DNA of 64,000 bases from an uncultured Nonlabens sp. (lineage in GTDB: Bacteria; Bacteroidota; Bacteroidia; Flavobacteriales; Flavobacteriaceae): assembly GCF_947495285.1 (NCBI RefSeq), contig NZ_CANLXZ010000006.1, positions 62,001-126,000 on the forward strand, in the 5' to 3' direction. Shown piece after piece: positions 51,298 to 59,194 of the stretch. The translations under genes and the position numbers were made by a program. How positions within the stretch are numbered: position 1 is the first letter of the stretch; every line of letters begins with the position of its first letter. A model generated the notes under the pieces. It worked only from the letters and a program-made list of their open reading frames with translations. It made no database searches and had not been told where the DNA came from.

Positions 51298-52305
51298 TTA
51301 CCATTTCATAATAGCACTACCCCAAGTAAACCCACTACCGAAAGCTGCTAACACAACCGTGTCTCCTTCTTTGATTTTACCTTCTTCCCAGGCCTCACAA
51401 AGAGCAATAGGAATAGAAGCAGCTGTAGTATTACCGTAACGCTGGATATTATTATAGACCCTGTCGTCTGTTAATTGAAATTTCTTCTGTATGAATTGAG
51501 ATATGCGCAAATTAGCCTGGTGTGGCACAAGCATATCTATATCACCTACCTGTAGATTATTTTTTTGAAGACCTTCCATAATAACCTCACTAAAACGTCT
51601 CACGGCATTTTTAAATACAAACTGACCATTCATATAAGGATAATAAGGAATATCTTCTTGCGGATTCTCCTCTATTAATTGAGGCACCCAGTGCATAGTA
51701 GATGGTCCTTTTAAGGATAATTCTAGAGCGTGTTCTCCCTCACTATGCAGGTGCGTAGAAAGGATACCATGACCTTCATTTTCAGATCTAGTAAGAACCG
51801 CTGCTCCTGCTCCATCTCCGAATATTACCGTCACACCACGACCTCGCGTAGAAAAATCTAAACCACCACTGTGATTCTCAGATCCTATGACAAGTATATT
51901 TTTATACATTCCAGTTTTAATAAACTGGTCTGCCACAGACAGACCGTAAATAAAACCACTACACTGGTTTCTTACATCTAGAGCTGGACAGGTATGAATA
52001 CCCATCATTTCTTGTACCTGCACACCACAACCAGGAAAGTAATAATCTGGAGATAGTGTTGCAAACACGATCATGTCGATGTCGTCCTTAGATATTTTTG
52101 CTCTTTCTAGAGCTATTTCTGCAGCTTTAACACCCATGGTAGCTGTAGAATTTCCATCGCCTTTCTTAATGTGACGACGTTCTTGGATTCCTGTACGCTC
52201 CTGTATCCAGGCATCGTTAGTATCCATTACTTTAGAAAGATCATCGTTAGTCACCACATTTTCAGGGACAAATTTCCCCATTCCGGCTATGCGAGAAGTA
52301 TACAT
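51298..52305 (-). CDS. fabH: 3-oxoacyl-ACP synthase III (FabH)
   Basis: FabH starts fatty-acid synthesis by joining acetyl-CoA (or a branched acyl-CoA) to malonyl-ACP. The 335 residues show the catalytic triad Cys in VRNQCSGFIYGL (near 118), His in VPHQANLRI (near 258) and Asn in YGNTTAASIP (near 290), plus GDGAGAAVL. Length is slightly above E. coli FabH (317). Flavobacteria often have several FabH copies; this one is not in a fab operon, so a special acyl substrate is possible. The RayT hairpin begins right after the stop. Confidence 0.92.
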   Translation of the reverse strand: MYTSRIAGMGKFVPENVVTNDDLSKVMDTNDAWIQERTGIQERRHIKKGDGNSTATMGVKAAEIALERAKISKDDIDMIVFATLSPDYYFPGCGVQVQEMMGIHTCPALDVRNQCSGFIYGLSVADQFIKTGMYKNILVIGSENHSGGLDFSTRGRGVTVIFGDGAGAAVLTRSENEGHGILSTHLHSEGEHALELSLKGPSTMHWVPQLIEENPQEDIPYYPYMNGQFVFKNAVRRFSEVIMEGLQKNNLQVGDIDMLVPHQANLRISQFIQKKFQLTDDRVYNNIQRYGNTTAASIPIALCEAWEEGKIKEGDTVVLAAFGSGFTWGSAIMKW

Positions 52306-52380
52306 AAATTTGTTTTAAATCTTTTGCAAGATACGTGACAGTCTTATTATCTTGCTAGTTTGAACCTGTTTTTTGTATGC

Positions 52381-52983
52381 ATGCATAACAAGTTATTTCC
52401 AGATACTTTTCCTCATATCCCAGATGCATCTGTGCGTTATGTGGGTTCTTTTTACGCTTTCGCGAAAGCGGAACTTTTAAAAAACACTTTATTAACTGAA
52501 ACACCGTGGCGACAAAATAAAATAAAGCTATTCGGTAAAATACATGACGAGCCAAGATTAACTCAATTATATGGAGATGCAGATATCGCATATGGATACA
52601 GTGGTATCAATTTTAACGCGTTACCATGGACAGAGACCTTAAAACAGATTAAAGCAGATGTAGAGCAAGCAGCCGGCACTACCTTTAATGTATGTCTCAT
52701 AAATCAATACCGTAACGGTCAGGATTCTAACGGCTGGCATGCAGATAATGAAAAAGAACTAGGCACTAACCCCACGATAGCCTCTATAAGTCTAGGACAA
52801 GAACGATTTTTCCATCTCAAACATAATGAAAATAAAGACTTGCGTTTTAAATTTCCTCTAGAAAACGGCAGCCTACTCCTTATGGAAAAGCAAACGCAGC
52901 ATACTTATAAACACCAGATCGCCAAAACTAAAAAAGAGGTAGGCCTGCGTATCAATCTTACTTTTAGAAAAGTGATAAAATAA
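52381..52983 (+). CDS. AlkB-like 2-oxoglutarate/Fe(II) dioxygenase
   Basis: An AlkB-family protein of about 200 residues that would remove alkyl groups from DNA or RNA bases by oxidation. Iron ligands are His and Asp in NGWHADNE (near 118-120) and His in QHTYKHQI (near 177); RINLTFR holds the 2-oxoglutarate-binding arginines. NQYRNGQDSNGWH is the classic ALKBH2/3-like stretch. I start at ATG 52381; an in-frame TTG at 52360 would add seven residues. A palindrome copy lies near residue 25 and reads YAFAKAEL. It is divergent from fabH. Confidence 0.88.
   Translation: MHNKLFPDTFPHIPDASVRYVGSFYAFAKAELLKNTLLTETPWRQNKIKLFGKIHDEPRLTQLYGDADIAYGYSGINFNALPWTETLKQIKADVEQAAGTTFNVCLINQYRNGQDSNGWHADNEKELGTNPTIASISLGQERFFHLKHNENKDLRFKFPLENGSLLLMEKQTQHTYKHQIAKTKKEVGLRINLTFRKVIK
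52455..52470. repeat. Dispersed palindrome, copy 13 (in CDS)
   Basis: Exact CGCTTTCGCGAAAGCG followed by GAA inside the AlkB-like gene; read as Ala-Phe-Ala-Lys-Ala-Glu. Confidence 0.95.
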
Positions 52984-53109
52984 TTTAAAGTGCGGCCCTT
53001 AATCATTGCTAGGACCACGGCATATTCTGTAAATTGTTAATTGAATTAAAAAACAGCACATAATGAAGTACAATCTGTAATTATCAAAAAACTTAACGAC
53101 TTTAATTTT

Positions 53110-53409
53110 ATGGCAAGAACTAGAGCAAAAGACATTTTAGAAAATTTAAACGATCGTCAGATAGACCGCATTATAGAAATGGGCTGGGAAGATCGCACAC
53201 CATTTGATGCTATTGAGGCACAATTCGGTGTGACAGAAAAAGAAGTAATCATGATCATGCGCAGTGAGATGAAAGAAAGCAGTTTCAGAATGTGGCGCCA
53301 GCGCGTGCAGGGTCGTGCTACTAAGCACCGTGCACAGCGTGATCCAGAAATGAGCCGTTTTAAATGTAGCATGCAACGCTCTACTGGTAATAAGATTGCA
53401 AAGCGTTAA
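53110..53409 (+). CDS. TIGR03643 family small basic protein
   Basis: A 99-residue protein matching TIGR03643: LNDRQIDRIIEMGWEDRTPF, then a helix-turn-helix-like segment (FGVTEKEVIMIMRSEM) and RMWRQRVQGRATKHRAQR. It is basic at its C-terminus and could bind nucleic acid. Function is unknown. It stands alone between the AlkB-like and hydrolase genes. Confidence 0.85.
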   Translation: MARTRAKDILENLNDRQIDRIIEMGWEDRTPFDAIEAQFGVTEKEVIMIMRSEMKESSFRMWRQRVQGRATKHRAQRDPEMSRFKCSMQRSTGNKIAKR

Positions 53410-53454
53410 CTAGATTTTTTTAATTAGAATATGCGCAATGGCATACCTATTGCC

Positions 53455-53462
53455 TAGATTTG
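53455..53462 (+). promoter_or_regulatory. Probable -7 box of the hydrolase gene
   Basis: TAGATTTG matches TAnnTTTG, 28 nt before the ATG at 53491. No TTG is found at the usual -33 distance. Confidence 0.4.
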
Positions 53463-53490
53463 AACGTTATTAATAGAGAACAGTCAAATC

Positions 53491-54441
53491 ATGAAAAAGT
53501 CGTTATTCCTTTTACTTTTTTTACCTCTTGTGACTATAGCGCAAGATGCTTTTTCTAAAAAAAATGCACAAAAACCTACTGAAGATCTCACCGAAGTAAA
53601 TATCAATAAAAACATTCAAGGAACATTACTCACACCAGATACTTATGAAAAAGTACCACTGGTCATAATTATAGGCGATCAAGGAGCTATAGATCGCAAC
53701 GGGAATGAACGTAGAACAAAAAGTAACGCTTATCTACAACTAGCAGATTCTTTACTCACTCAAGGAATTGCTACTTATAGATATGATAAGCGCATTTTAA
53801 CCCAAATAAAAAATCGCAAACCTAGTGATAAAACACTATTCAGTGATTTTATAATAGACGCAAAAGAGTCTGTTTATTTTTTCAAGAACGATCGTAGATT
53901 TTCTAAAATATATCTAGCCGGACACGGTCAGGGATCTCTTGTAGCCATGCTTGCTGTAGATAAAGATGTTGATGGCATTATATCTATTAACGGTGCAGGA
54001 CAGTCTATTGATGACGTTATTGTACAACAAATAGCACAACAACAGCCTGGCCTGGATAAGGTAGCTGCAGAGACCTTTAAAAGAGTGAAGAAGTCTGAAA
54101 AACCGGTAGTAGATATAGAACGCGATTTATATGTTATTATAGGTCCACAAGTGCAGCCATTCATGAAGTCATGGATGCAATATGACCCTGCTACAGAATT
54201 AAAAAACATCTCTGCTCCTGTCCTTATCGTTAACGGAACTAAGAATAGACAGGTAGACGCTACTGAAGCGCAACTATTAAAAGATGCAGCACCTACCGCT
54301 ACTTTTGAGATTATAGAAAATATGAATCATGTTCTCAAAACCGTAGGAAATGATGAAATCGAAGCTTCTAAAAGCTACATTAATCCTAACTTTCCTTTAA
54401 ATCAAAGACTGTTAGAATTAATTACAGCATTTGTAAAATAG
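53491..54441 (+). CDS. Exported alpha/beta-hydrolase-fold protein lacking the usual serine
   Basis: A 316-residue protein with signal peptide (about 1-17, ending TIAQ) and an alpha/beta-hydrolase fold: IIGDQGAIDRNGNE as the oxyanion strand region, nucleophile elbow AGHGQGSLVAML, acid region VNGTKNRQVDATEAQ and His in NMNHVLK. The elbow should read G-x-S-x-G; here it is G144-H-G146-Q-G148, so Gly146 replaces the nucleophilic Ser and the DNA codon is GGT. Either the protein is a non-catalytic hydrolase homologue or the nearby Ser149 has taken over. The gene is preceded by a good -7 box and followed by palindrome copy 14. Confidence 0.82.
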   Translation: MKKSLFLLLFLPLVTIAQDAFSKKNAQKPTEDLTEVNINKNIQGTLLTPDTYEKVPLVIIIGDQGAIDRNGNERRTKSNAYLQLADSLLTQGIATYRYDKRILTQIKNRKPSDKTLFSDFIIDAKESVYFFKNDRRFSKIYLAGHGQGSLVAMLAVDKDVDGIISINGAGQSIDDVIVQQIAQQQPGLDKVAAETFKRVKKSEKPVVDIERDLYVIIGPQVQPFMKSWMQYDPATELKNISAPVLIVNGTKNRQVDATEAQLLKDAAPTATFEIIENMNHVLKTVGNDEIEASKSYINPNFPLNQRLLELITAFVK

Positions 54442-54468
54442 TTTTTATTATAAATTAATTTCCAATAT

Positions 54469-54484
54469 CGCTTTCGCGAAAGCG
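54469..54484. repeat. Dispersed palindrome, copy 14 (intergenic)
   Basis: Exact CGCTTTCGCGAAAGCG, 28 bp after the hydrolase stop and 28 bp before the inverted repeat of the DUF819 gene leader. Confidence 0.95.
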
Positions 54485-54511
54485 AAACTACCCTAAACAA
54501 CTTCTTATAAA

Positions 54512-54541
54512 GTCGTATTTTGCAGCTATTCAAAATACGAC
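54512..54541. promoter_or_regulatory. Perfect inverted repeat immediately before the DUF819 start
   Basis: GTCGTATTTTG (54512-54522) and CAAAATACGAC (54531-54541) are exact reverse complements, 11 bp, with an 8-nt loop; the ATG is at 54545, 3 nt later. As DNA it could be an operator, as RNA a hairpin next to the start codon that limits translation. Confidence 0.6.
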
Positions 54542-54544
54542 ATT

Positions 54545-55873
54545 ATGGCCTTTTTATTTATAGAACCTACTATCGAGGTAGTACCACCCATGATTACCGA
54601 TGACAAAATTGTTTTTGGTTTATTAATGATGTGTCTCGCCTTAGTCTTTTATTCTTCTTCATTACAAAAAGGATTTTGGTCTAAGTTTTATAAAATAGTA
54701 CCAGCTTTATTAATGTGTTATTTATTGCCTTCTATTTTAAGCTCATTGGGAATCATTTCTGGTGAGCCGTGGGAGGTCGTAAAAGACGGTAAAATCGTAA
54801 AAGAGAGTTCTACTTTATACTTTATGGCCTCTCGTTATTTATTACCGGCAGCCTTAGTATTAATGACATTATCAATAGATTTAAAAGCAATATTTAATCT
54901 AGGTCCTAAAGCATTAATCATGTTTTTAACTGGAACTGTAGGAATCGTTATAGGCGGGCCTATCGCTATTTTAATAGTAGGCTCTTTTTCTCCTGAGACT
55001 GTAGGTGGACAAGGTTTTGACGCAGCATGGCGTGGGCTATCTACTCTAGCAGGTAGCTGGATAGGCGGCGGCGCAAATCAAACTGCTATGTTAGAGGTGT
55101 ATGAATTTAATCCATCTAAATATGGAGGCATGGTTCTAGTAGATATAGTAGTGGCTAACTTATGGATGGGAATATTGTTATTCGGTATTGCAAAGGCTGC
55201 CCAAATAGATAAATGGCTAGGTGCAGATAGTAAGTCTATTGAAGATCTAAAAAGTAGAGTTTCAAAATATACAGAAAGTGTAAAGCGCGAGGCTACCTTT
55301 ACAGACACTATGGTCATGTTAGGGATAGGTTTTGGAGCTGTAGCGATAGCACATTTTGGAGCAAATTATCTTTCTGAATTAATGAATAGCATGGATGCGA
55401 TCGCTAAAAACATATTTCTAAGCTTCTTAACCAGTTCGTTTTTCTGGATGATCTCTATCTCTACTTTAATCGGTATAGGACTGTCTTTTACACCTGCCAA
55501 AAGTTATGAAGGTACAGGTGCTAGTAAAATAGGTAGTATTTTTATTTATGTCCTAGTAGCTACGATAGGTATGAAAATGGACCTTACTCAAATAATAGAA
55601 AACCCATTACTTATTCTAGTAGGAATTATATGGATGGCTATTCATGCAGGACTTCTTATTTTAATGGCAAAGCTTACCAGATCTCCTTACTTCTTTCTAG
55701 CGGTAGGCTCGCAAGCAAATGTGGGTGGTGCTGCCAGCGCTCCAGTAGTTGCGTCAGAGTTTCACCCATCGTTAACTAGTGTAGGTGTTTTGCTTGCCGT
55801 TTTCGGTTATGTAGTGGGTACGATAGGCGCTATAGGCTGTACTATTTTAATGCAACTGGTGGCTACTTCTTAG
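54545..55873 (+). CDS. DUF819 family membrane protein (putative transporter)
   Basis: A 442-residue polytopic membrane protein, about 12 helices, of the DUF819 family. Signature stretches are GLSTLAGSWIGGGANQTAML, which resembles a substrate/ion-binding loop, and SQANVGGAASAPVVASEFHP near the C-terminus, a pseudo-repeat of the first. The family is related to carboxylate and glutamate carriers but has no proven substrate. The ATG is directly preceded by a hairpin-forming repeat, which suggests control at expression level. Confidence 0.85.
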   Translation: MAFLFIEPTIEVVPPMITDDKIVFGLLMMCLALVFYSSSLQKGFWSKFYKIVPALLMCYLLPSILSSLGIISGEPWEVVKDGKIVKESSTLYFMASRYLLPAALVLMTLSIDLKAIFNLGPKALIMFLTGTVGIVIGGPIAILIVGSFSPETVGGQGFDAAWRGLSTLAGSWIGGGANQTAMLEVYEFNPSKYGGMVLVDIVVANLWMGILLFGIAKAAQIDKWLGADSKSIEDLKSRVSKYTESVKREATFTDTMVMLGIGFGAVAIAHFGANYLSELMNSMDAIAKNIFLSFLTSSFFWMISISTLIGIGLSFTPAKSYEGTGASKIGSIFIYVLVATIGMKMDLTQIIENPLLILVGIIWMAIHAGLLILMAKLTRSPYFFLAVGSQANVGGAASAPVVASEFHPSLTSVGVLLAVFGYVVGTIGAIGCTILMQLVATS

Positions 55874-55932
55874 TAGGATTATTATCATAATTAAAACTTA
55901 TAATGCATATTTGCAGCCATTAAAAAATTATC

Positions 55933-56643
55933 ATGAAAAAAGTATTCTTCATTCTTATCGCTATTATATTTACAGCATCTTGTAATGATTCTAACTCTAG
56001 CAACTTTTCTGTTTCTGGAACTGTAGATGGAATTAAGGTTGGAAAAATATTCTTACAGCGTTTACAAGATTCTACTCTAGTAAATGTAGACTCTGTTGTT
56101 TTTGATGGAGAATCTGAATTTAAACTTAAAGCATCTTTAAGTCAACCAGAAATCATGTACTTGCATCTAGATGTAAAGGATGGTACTGAGTTCAATGACC
56201 GTCTTATGTTCTTTGCAGAGGATACGACGATGACTATGAATTCTACGTGGAATAACTTTGTAAATGACGCTGTATTTACTGGTTCTAAAAACCAAAAACT
56301 CTATGATACTTATCTAAAAAACAGTAAAAGATTAAATGCGGTTTATACAGATCTAGTCAAAAAAAGTATGTCACTTACTGACCAGACTAGAACTAAAGAG
56401 GTAACAGATTCTATCTATACTGCTTATGAAAAGTACCTAAGAAGAAAAGTGTTACACGCTATTAACTATGCACAATTATATAATGATAAAGAGGTTGCCC
56501 CTTATTTATTAGTGAGTGAGGCTAGTGAGGCAAATCCTATTTTATTAGATAGCGTGTATAGAAGTATGCCAAAAAAAATTCAGACAACTGTTTATGGAAA
56601 ACAACTGTCTGAATTAATAAATAACGCTAAGGATAATTTATAG
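55933..56643 (+). CDS. DUF4369 lipoprotein
   Basis: A 236-residue lipoprotein: signal MKKVFFILIAIIFTASC with lipobox TASC (Cys17), then the DUF4369 domain (about 25-125; FSVSGTVDGIKVGKIFLQRL, FKLKASLSQPEIMYLH), a beta domain normally found in front of thioredoxin domains in Bacteroidota envelope proteins. Here no thioredoxin domain follows; the C-terminal 110 residues are helical. It is 60 nt after the DUF819 gene and may be co-transcribed. Its stop overlaps that of the convergent gene by 6 bp. Confidence 0.85.
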   Translation: MKKVFFILIAIIFTASCNDSNSSNFSVSGTVDGIKVGKIFLQRLQDSTLVNVDSVVFDGESEFKLKASLSQPEIMYLHLDVKDGTEFNDRLMFFAEDTTMTMNSTWNNFVNDAVFTGSKNQKLYDTYLKNSKRLNAVYTDLVKKSMSLTDQTRTKEVTDSIYTAYEKYLRRKVLHAINYAQLYNDKEVAPYLLVSEASEANPILLDSVYRSMPKKIQTTVYGKQLSELINNAKDNL

Positions 56644-56901
56644 AGCGTTAACTCTATCGATAAGTCCTTTTCCTTGAGTTTCTAAGTCAGAACGTACTGC
56701 AGTAAGATGAGCCTTGCGGTTTTCTACTTTGCGGTCGTTTACTCTAGCGATTAAACCGTCAAATACTTCGATAGAATCATCAACGATCTTTTCAGATTCG
56801 GCAGTTTTCTCTGGGCTTAATGCCTGAGTAATAAGTGCTGCTTCTATGATATCTCCTAATACGTAATTGATGTCTTGCTTAAGATTTTTTATACTAGCCA
56901 T
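56638..56901 (-). CDS. Small helical conserved protein
   Basis: An 87-residue soluble helical protein (MASIKNLKQDINYVLGDIIE, then DSIEVFDGLIARVNDRKVEN), widely present in flavobacteria with no assigned function as far as I can tell. No signal or membrane segment. Its stop codon overlaps the last 6 bp of the convergent DUF4369 gene. Monocistronic. Confidence 0.75.
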   Translation of the reverse strand: MASIKNLKQDINYVLGDIIEAALITQALSPEKTAESEKIVDDSIEVFDGLIARVNDRKVENRKAHLTAVRSDLETQGKGLIDRVNAL

Positions 56902-57008
56902 AATAATTTAATTTGTTGCAAAAATAGTGAATAAAAGAGTTACACGATAGCATAGAAACGTAATAGTAACTAGGTGCTTTTTTTCTTTTAAATTCTTGAT
57001 GGTGAGTT

Positions 57009-57024
57009 CGCTTTCGCGAAAGCG
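57009..57024. repeat. Dispersed palindrome, copy 15 (intergenic)
   Basis: Exact CGCTTTCGCGAAAGCG followed by GAA, 24 bp downstream of the queD stop. No separate terminator is visible for the idi-queD operon, so this hairpin may also shape the mRNA 3' end. Confidence 0.95.
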
Positions 57025-57047
57025 GAACAGAAATACATCTATATACT

Positions 57048-57458
57048 TTACAGCCCTTTATAGACTACAAAATTGCGCTCTGTCTCATAAAGCTTAATTT
57101 CTAGATCAAATTTAGGATCTAATTTTGCTTTAATTTTATTATAAACTACAAAGGCTATATTCTCTGCAGTTGGGTTTAAGGAAGCAAATTCTGGAACCTG
57201 CTCGTTAAGGTTTTTATGATCTAAAGCGTCTTCTACCTCTTCTTTAATGATGTCTTTAAGAACTTTGAGATCTATTAAATAGCCTGTCTCTGGGTCTACC
57301 TCTCCTGTGACTCCTACCTCTATATTATAATTGTGCCCGTGGTAATGTTTATTGCTGCATAGTCCAAAAACTTGAGCGTTCTTTTCATCACTCCAGTCCT
57401 TGCGGTATAAACGATGTGCTGCGTTAAAATGAGCTTTTCGGTAGGCAGTTAGTATCAT
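57048..57458 (-). CDS. queD: 6-carboxytetrahydropterin synthase QueD
   Basis: QueD turns dihydroneopterin triphosphate into 6-carboxytetrahydropterin on the way to queuosine. The 136 residues show zinc ligands in FNAAHRLYR (near His15) and HYHGHNYNIEV (near His40/42), catalytic Cys in GLCSNKHYHG and DLKVLK, with DHKNLNEQVP and NPTAENIA typical of the family. The substrate is the product of FolE at 45.4 kb. Its ATG overlaps the idi stop by ATGA. Confidence 0.92.
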   Translation of the reverse strand: MILTAYRKAHFNAAHRLYRKDWSDEKNAQVFGLCSNKHYHGHNYNIEVGVTGEVDPETGYLIDLKVLKDIIKEEVEDALDHKNLNEQVPEFASLNPTAENIAFVVYNKIKAKLDPKFDLEIKLYETERNFVVYKGL

Positions 57459-58024
57459 GAAATATGGGAATAATATTTTTCAAAAATGATTTTAAACCAC
57501 TCAGTATAAATCTCTGGTTGCTGTGCTATATCTTTTTTTATAGCCTGTGCAGTCATCCATTTATATGCGGCTGCTTCTTCTGGATTAATTTGAGGTGCCT
57601 CGTTATAACGGCCTATCATTACATGGTCTAATTCATGCTCTGTTAATCCATTATCAAAAGGTGCTATATAGATAAAATGAAACAACTCTTCTAGATCGGT
57701 CACAAAGCCCATCTCTTCCATGAGTCTCCTTTTTCCTGCTTCTATATTAGATTCTCCCTCACGTTGATGGCTACAACAGGTGTTAGTCCATAAACCAGGT
57801 GAATGGTACTTATCTAGTGCTCGCTGTTGCAACATGATTTCATTCTTATCATTTACTACAAAGACAGAAAAGGCTCTATGCAAAAGTGCCTTTTCATGAG
57901 CCTCGATTTTTTCCATTAGACCGATTTGCTCATCATTCTCGTTTACTAAGATTACTTGTTCTATGATTTCTAATAATTTATGAGACAAAAATACAAAAGG
58001 AATCTCTTTTGATTTCTTAAACAT
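57455..58024 (-). CDS. idi: Isopentenyl-diphosphate delta-isomerase (type 1)
   Basis: Idi interconverts isopentenyl and dimethylallyl diphosphate for isoprenoids. The 189 residues hold the Nudix-type core: HRAFSVFVVNDKNEIMLQQR, WTNTCCSHQREGE with the active-site Cys and metal His, and RRLMEEMGF with metal-binding Glu. The N-terminus (about 20 residues before EQVILVNEND) is longer than in most homologues; the frame has no other start codon before the domain, so ATG 58024 is kept. Coupled to queD by ATGA. Confidence 0.93.
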   Translation of the reverse strand: MFKKSKEIPFVFLSHKLLEIIEQVILVNENDEQIGLMEKIEAHEKALLHRAFSVFVVNDKNEIMLQQRALDKYHSPGLWTNTCCSHQREGESNIEAGKRRLMEEMGFVTDLEELFHFIYIAPFDNGLTEHELDHVMIGRYNEAPQINPEEAAAYKWMTAQAIKKDIAQQPEIYTEWFKIIFEKYYSHIS

Positions 58025-58120
58025 TTACTAAGTAGTTAAGGCTAGTTATTCATTACAAGATGAATTAGTGTTCTCTACATCATGAAATCTATTACTGGAC
58101 ACGCCAGTATCTAGATATTG

Positions 58121-59140
58121 TTATTTTTTTAAGGTAGAGCCTCTTAACTCTATGGTAAAATCTACTGTTGCGGTAAATGTAGGTGCTGTTTTTTCTTTAT
58201 TTTCTAATCGGGATACTAACATACGTACAGATTGTTGTCCTATCTCTTCTGCATGTTGCGTAATCGTAGAAAGGTGTGGATATGACAAATAGGAAATATC
58301 ATCTGAAGCAAACCCTATAATAGATAGTTCTTCTGGAACTTTTTTATTAATTCTTTGTGCAATATTAACAAACATAACACCAGATACGTTGTCAATACAG
58401 AGTAGGCCATCCATATCTTCATGTTCTTTAATTATATTTTCTATCTGGTCATTAAGAATTGCTTTATCATCTTCTATATCTATTACGATAGGCTCAGCTT
58501 TATAAGCCTCGTGTTTTTCTAAAGCTTTTTTATACCCTAAGATTCTTAGTTTTCCGACACTTAAATCCCTTAGAGTATTCACTAGAATGATTTTTTTGCG
58601 GCCTTCTTTTATTAGTATCTCTGTACCTCTGAAAGCTGCATTAAAGTCGTCTATAATTACCTTATCGCAATTTACATCATTTGCTACACGGTCAAACATA
58701 ACTATAGGCACATCTTGATTAATGATATCTTTAAGGTGTTTTACCTCTCCATTAGTTTGTGTTTCTTGTGCAACAGACATAATAAATCCATCTACACTAC
58801 CATTTGCTAAAAGATTAAGACTACTATTCTCTTTATTAAAAGATTCATTTGAGAGACAGGTAATAATATTATAACCTAAGGCATTAGACTCCTGTTCTAT
58901 ACCGTAAAGTATGCGAGCAAAAAACACATTCAAAATATCTGGAATGATAACACCTATAGTCTTAGTTTTTCTATTCTTGAGACTAAGTGCTAGCGTGTTA
59001 GGCCTATAATTAAGTTGTTTTGCTATTTCTTTAACACGAGCGATCGTGTCTTTACTTATTTCAGGACTATCCTTTAAAGCTTTAGAGACAGTCGAAACTG
59101 AAACTCCTAAGGTAGCAGCTAGGTCTTTAAGGGTTATCAT
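58121..59140 (-). CDS. LacI family transcriptional regulator
   Basis: A 339-residue DNA-binding repressor: helix-turn-helix LKDLAATLGVSVSTVSKALK with hinge helix about 1-60, then a sugar-binding periplasmic-type domain (KTIGVIIPDILNVFFARILY, VDGFIMSVAQE, IGFASDDISYLSYPHLSTI). In flavobacteria such regulators control glucan or other sugar use, but no sugar gene remains next to this one: upstream is a 1.4-kb gene-poor region. A CAAAC-N4-GTTTG site in its upstream region may be its operator. Confidence 0.88.
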   Translation of the reverse strand: MITLKDLAATLGVSVSTVSKALKDSPEISKDTIARVKEIAKQLNYRPNTLALSLKNRKTKTIGVIIPDILNVFFARILYGIEQESNALGYNIITCLSNESFNKENSSLNLLANGSVDGFIMSVAQETQTNGEVKHLKDIINQDVPIVMFDRVANDVNCDKVIIDDFNAAFRGTEILIKEGRKKIILVNTLRDLSVGKLRILGYKKALEKHEAYKAEPIVIDIEDDKAILNDQIENIIKEHEDMDGLLCIDNVSGVMFVNIAQRINKKVPEELSIIGFASDDISYLSYPHLSTITQHAEEIGQQSVRMLVSRLENKEKTAPTFTATVDFTIELRGSTLKK

Positions 59141-59180
59141 GTTTTATTTATTTAGAAATGAATAAAATATCTAGGGTTTA

Positions 59181-59194
59181 CAAACATACGTTTG
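59181..59194. promoter_or_regulatory. Possible LacI-type operator
   Basis: CAAACATACGTTTG is an inverted repeat (CAAAC, 4 nt, GTTTG) 41-54 nt upstream of the regulator ATG, a fitting place for autoregulation. Only one site is seen. Confidence 0.3.
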
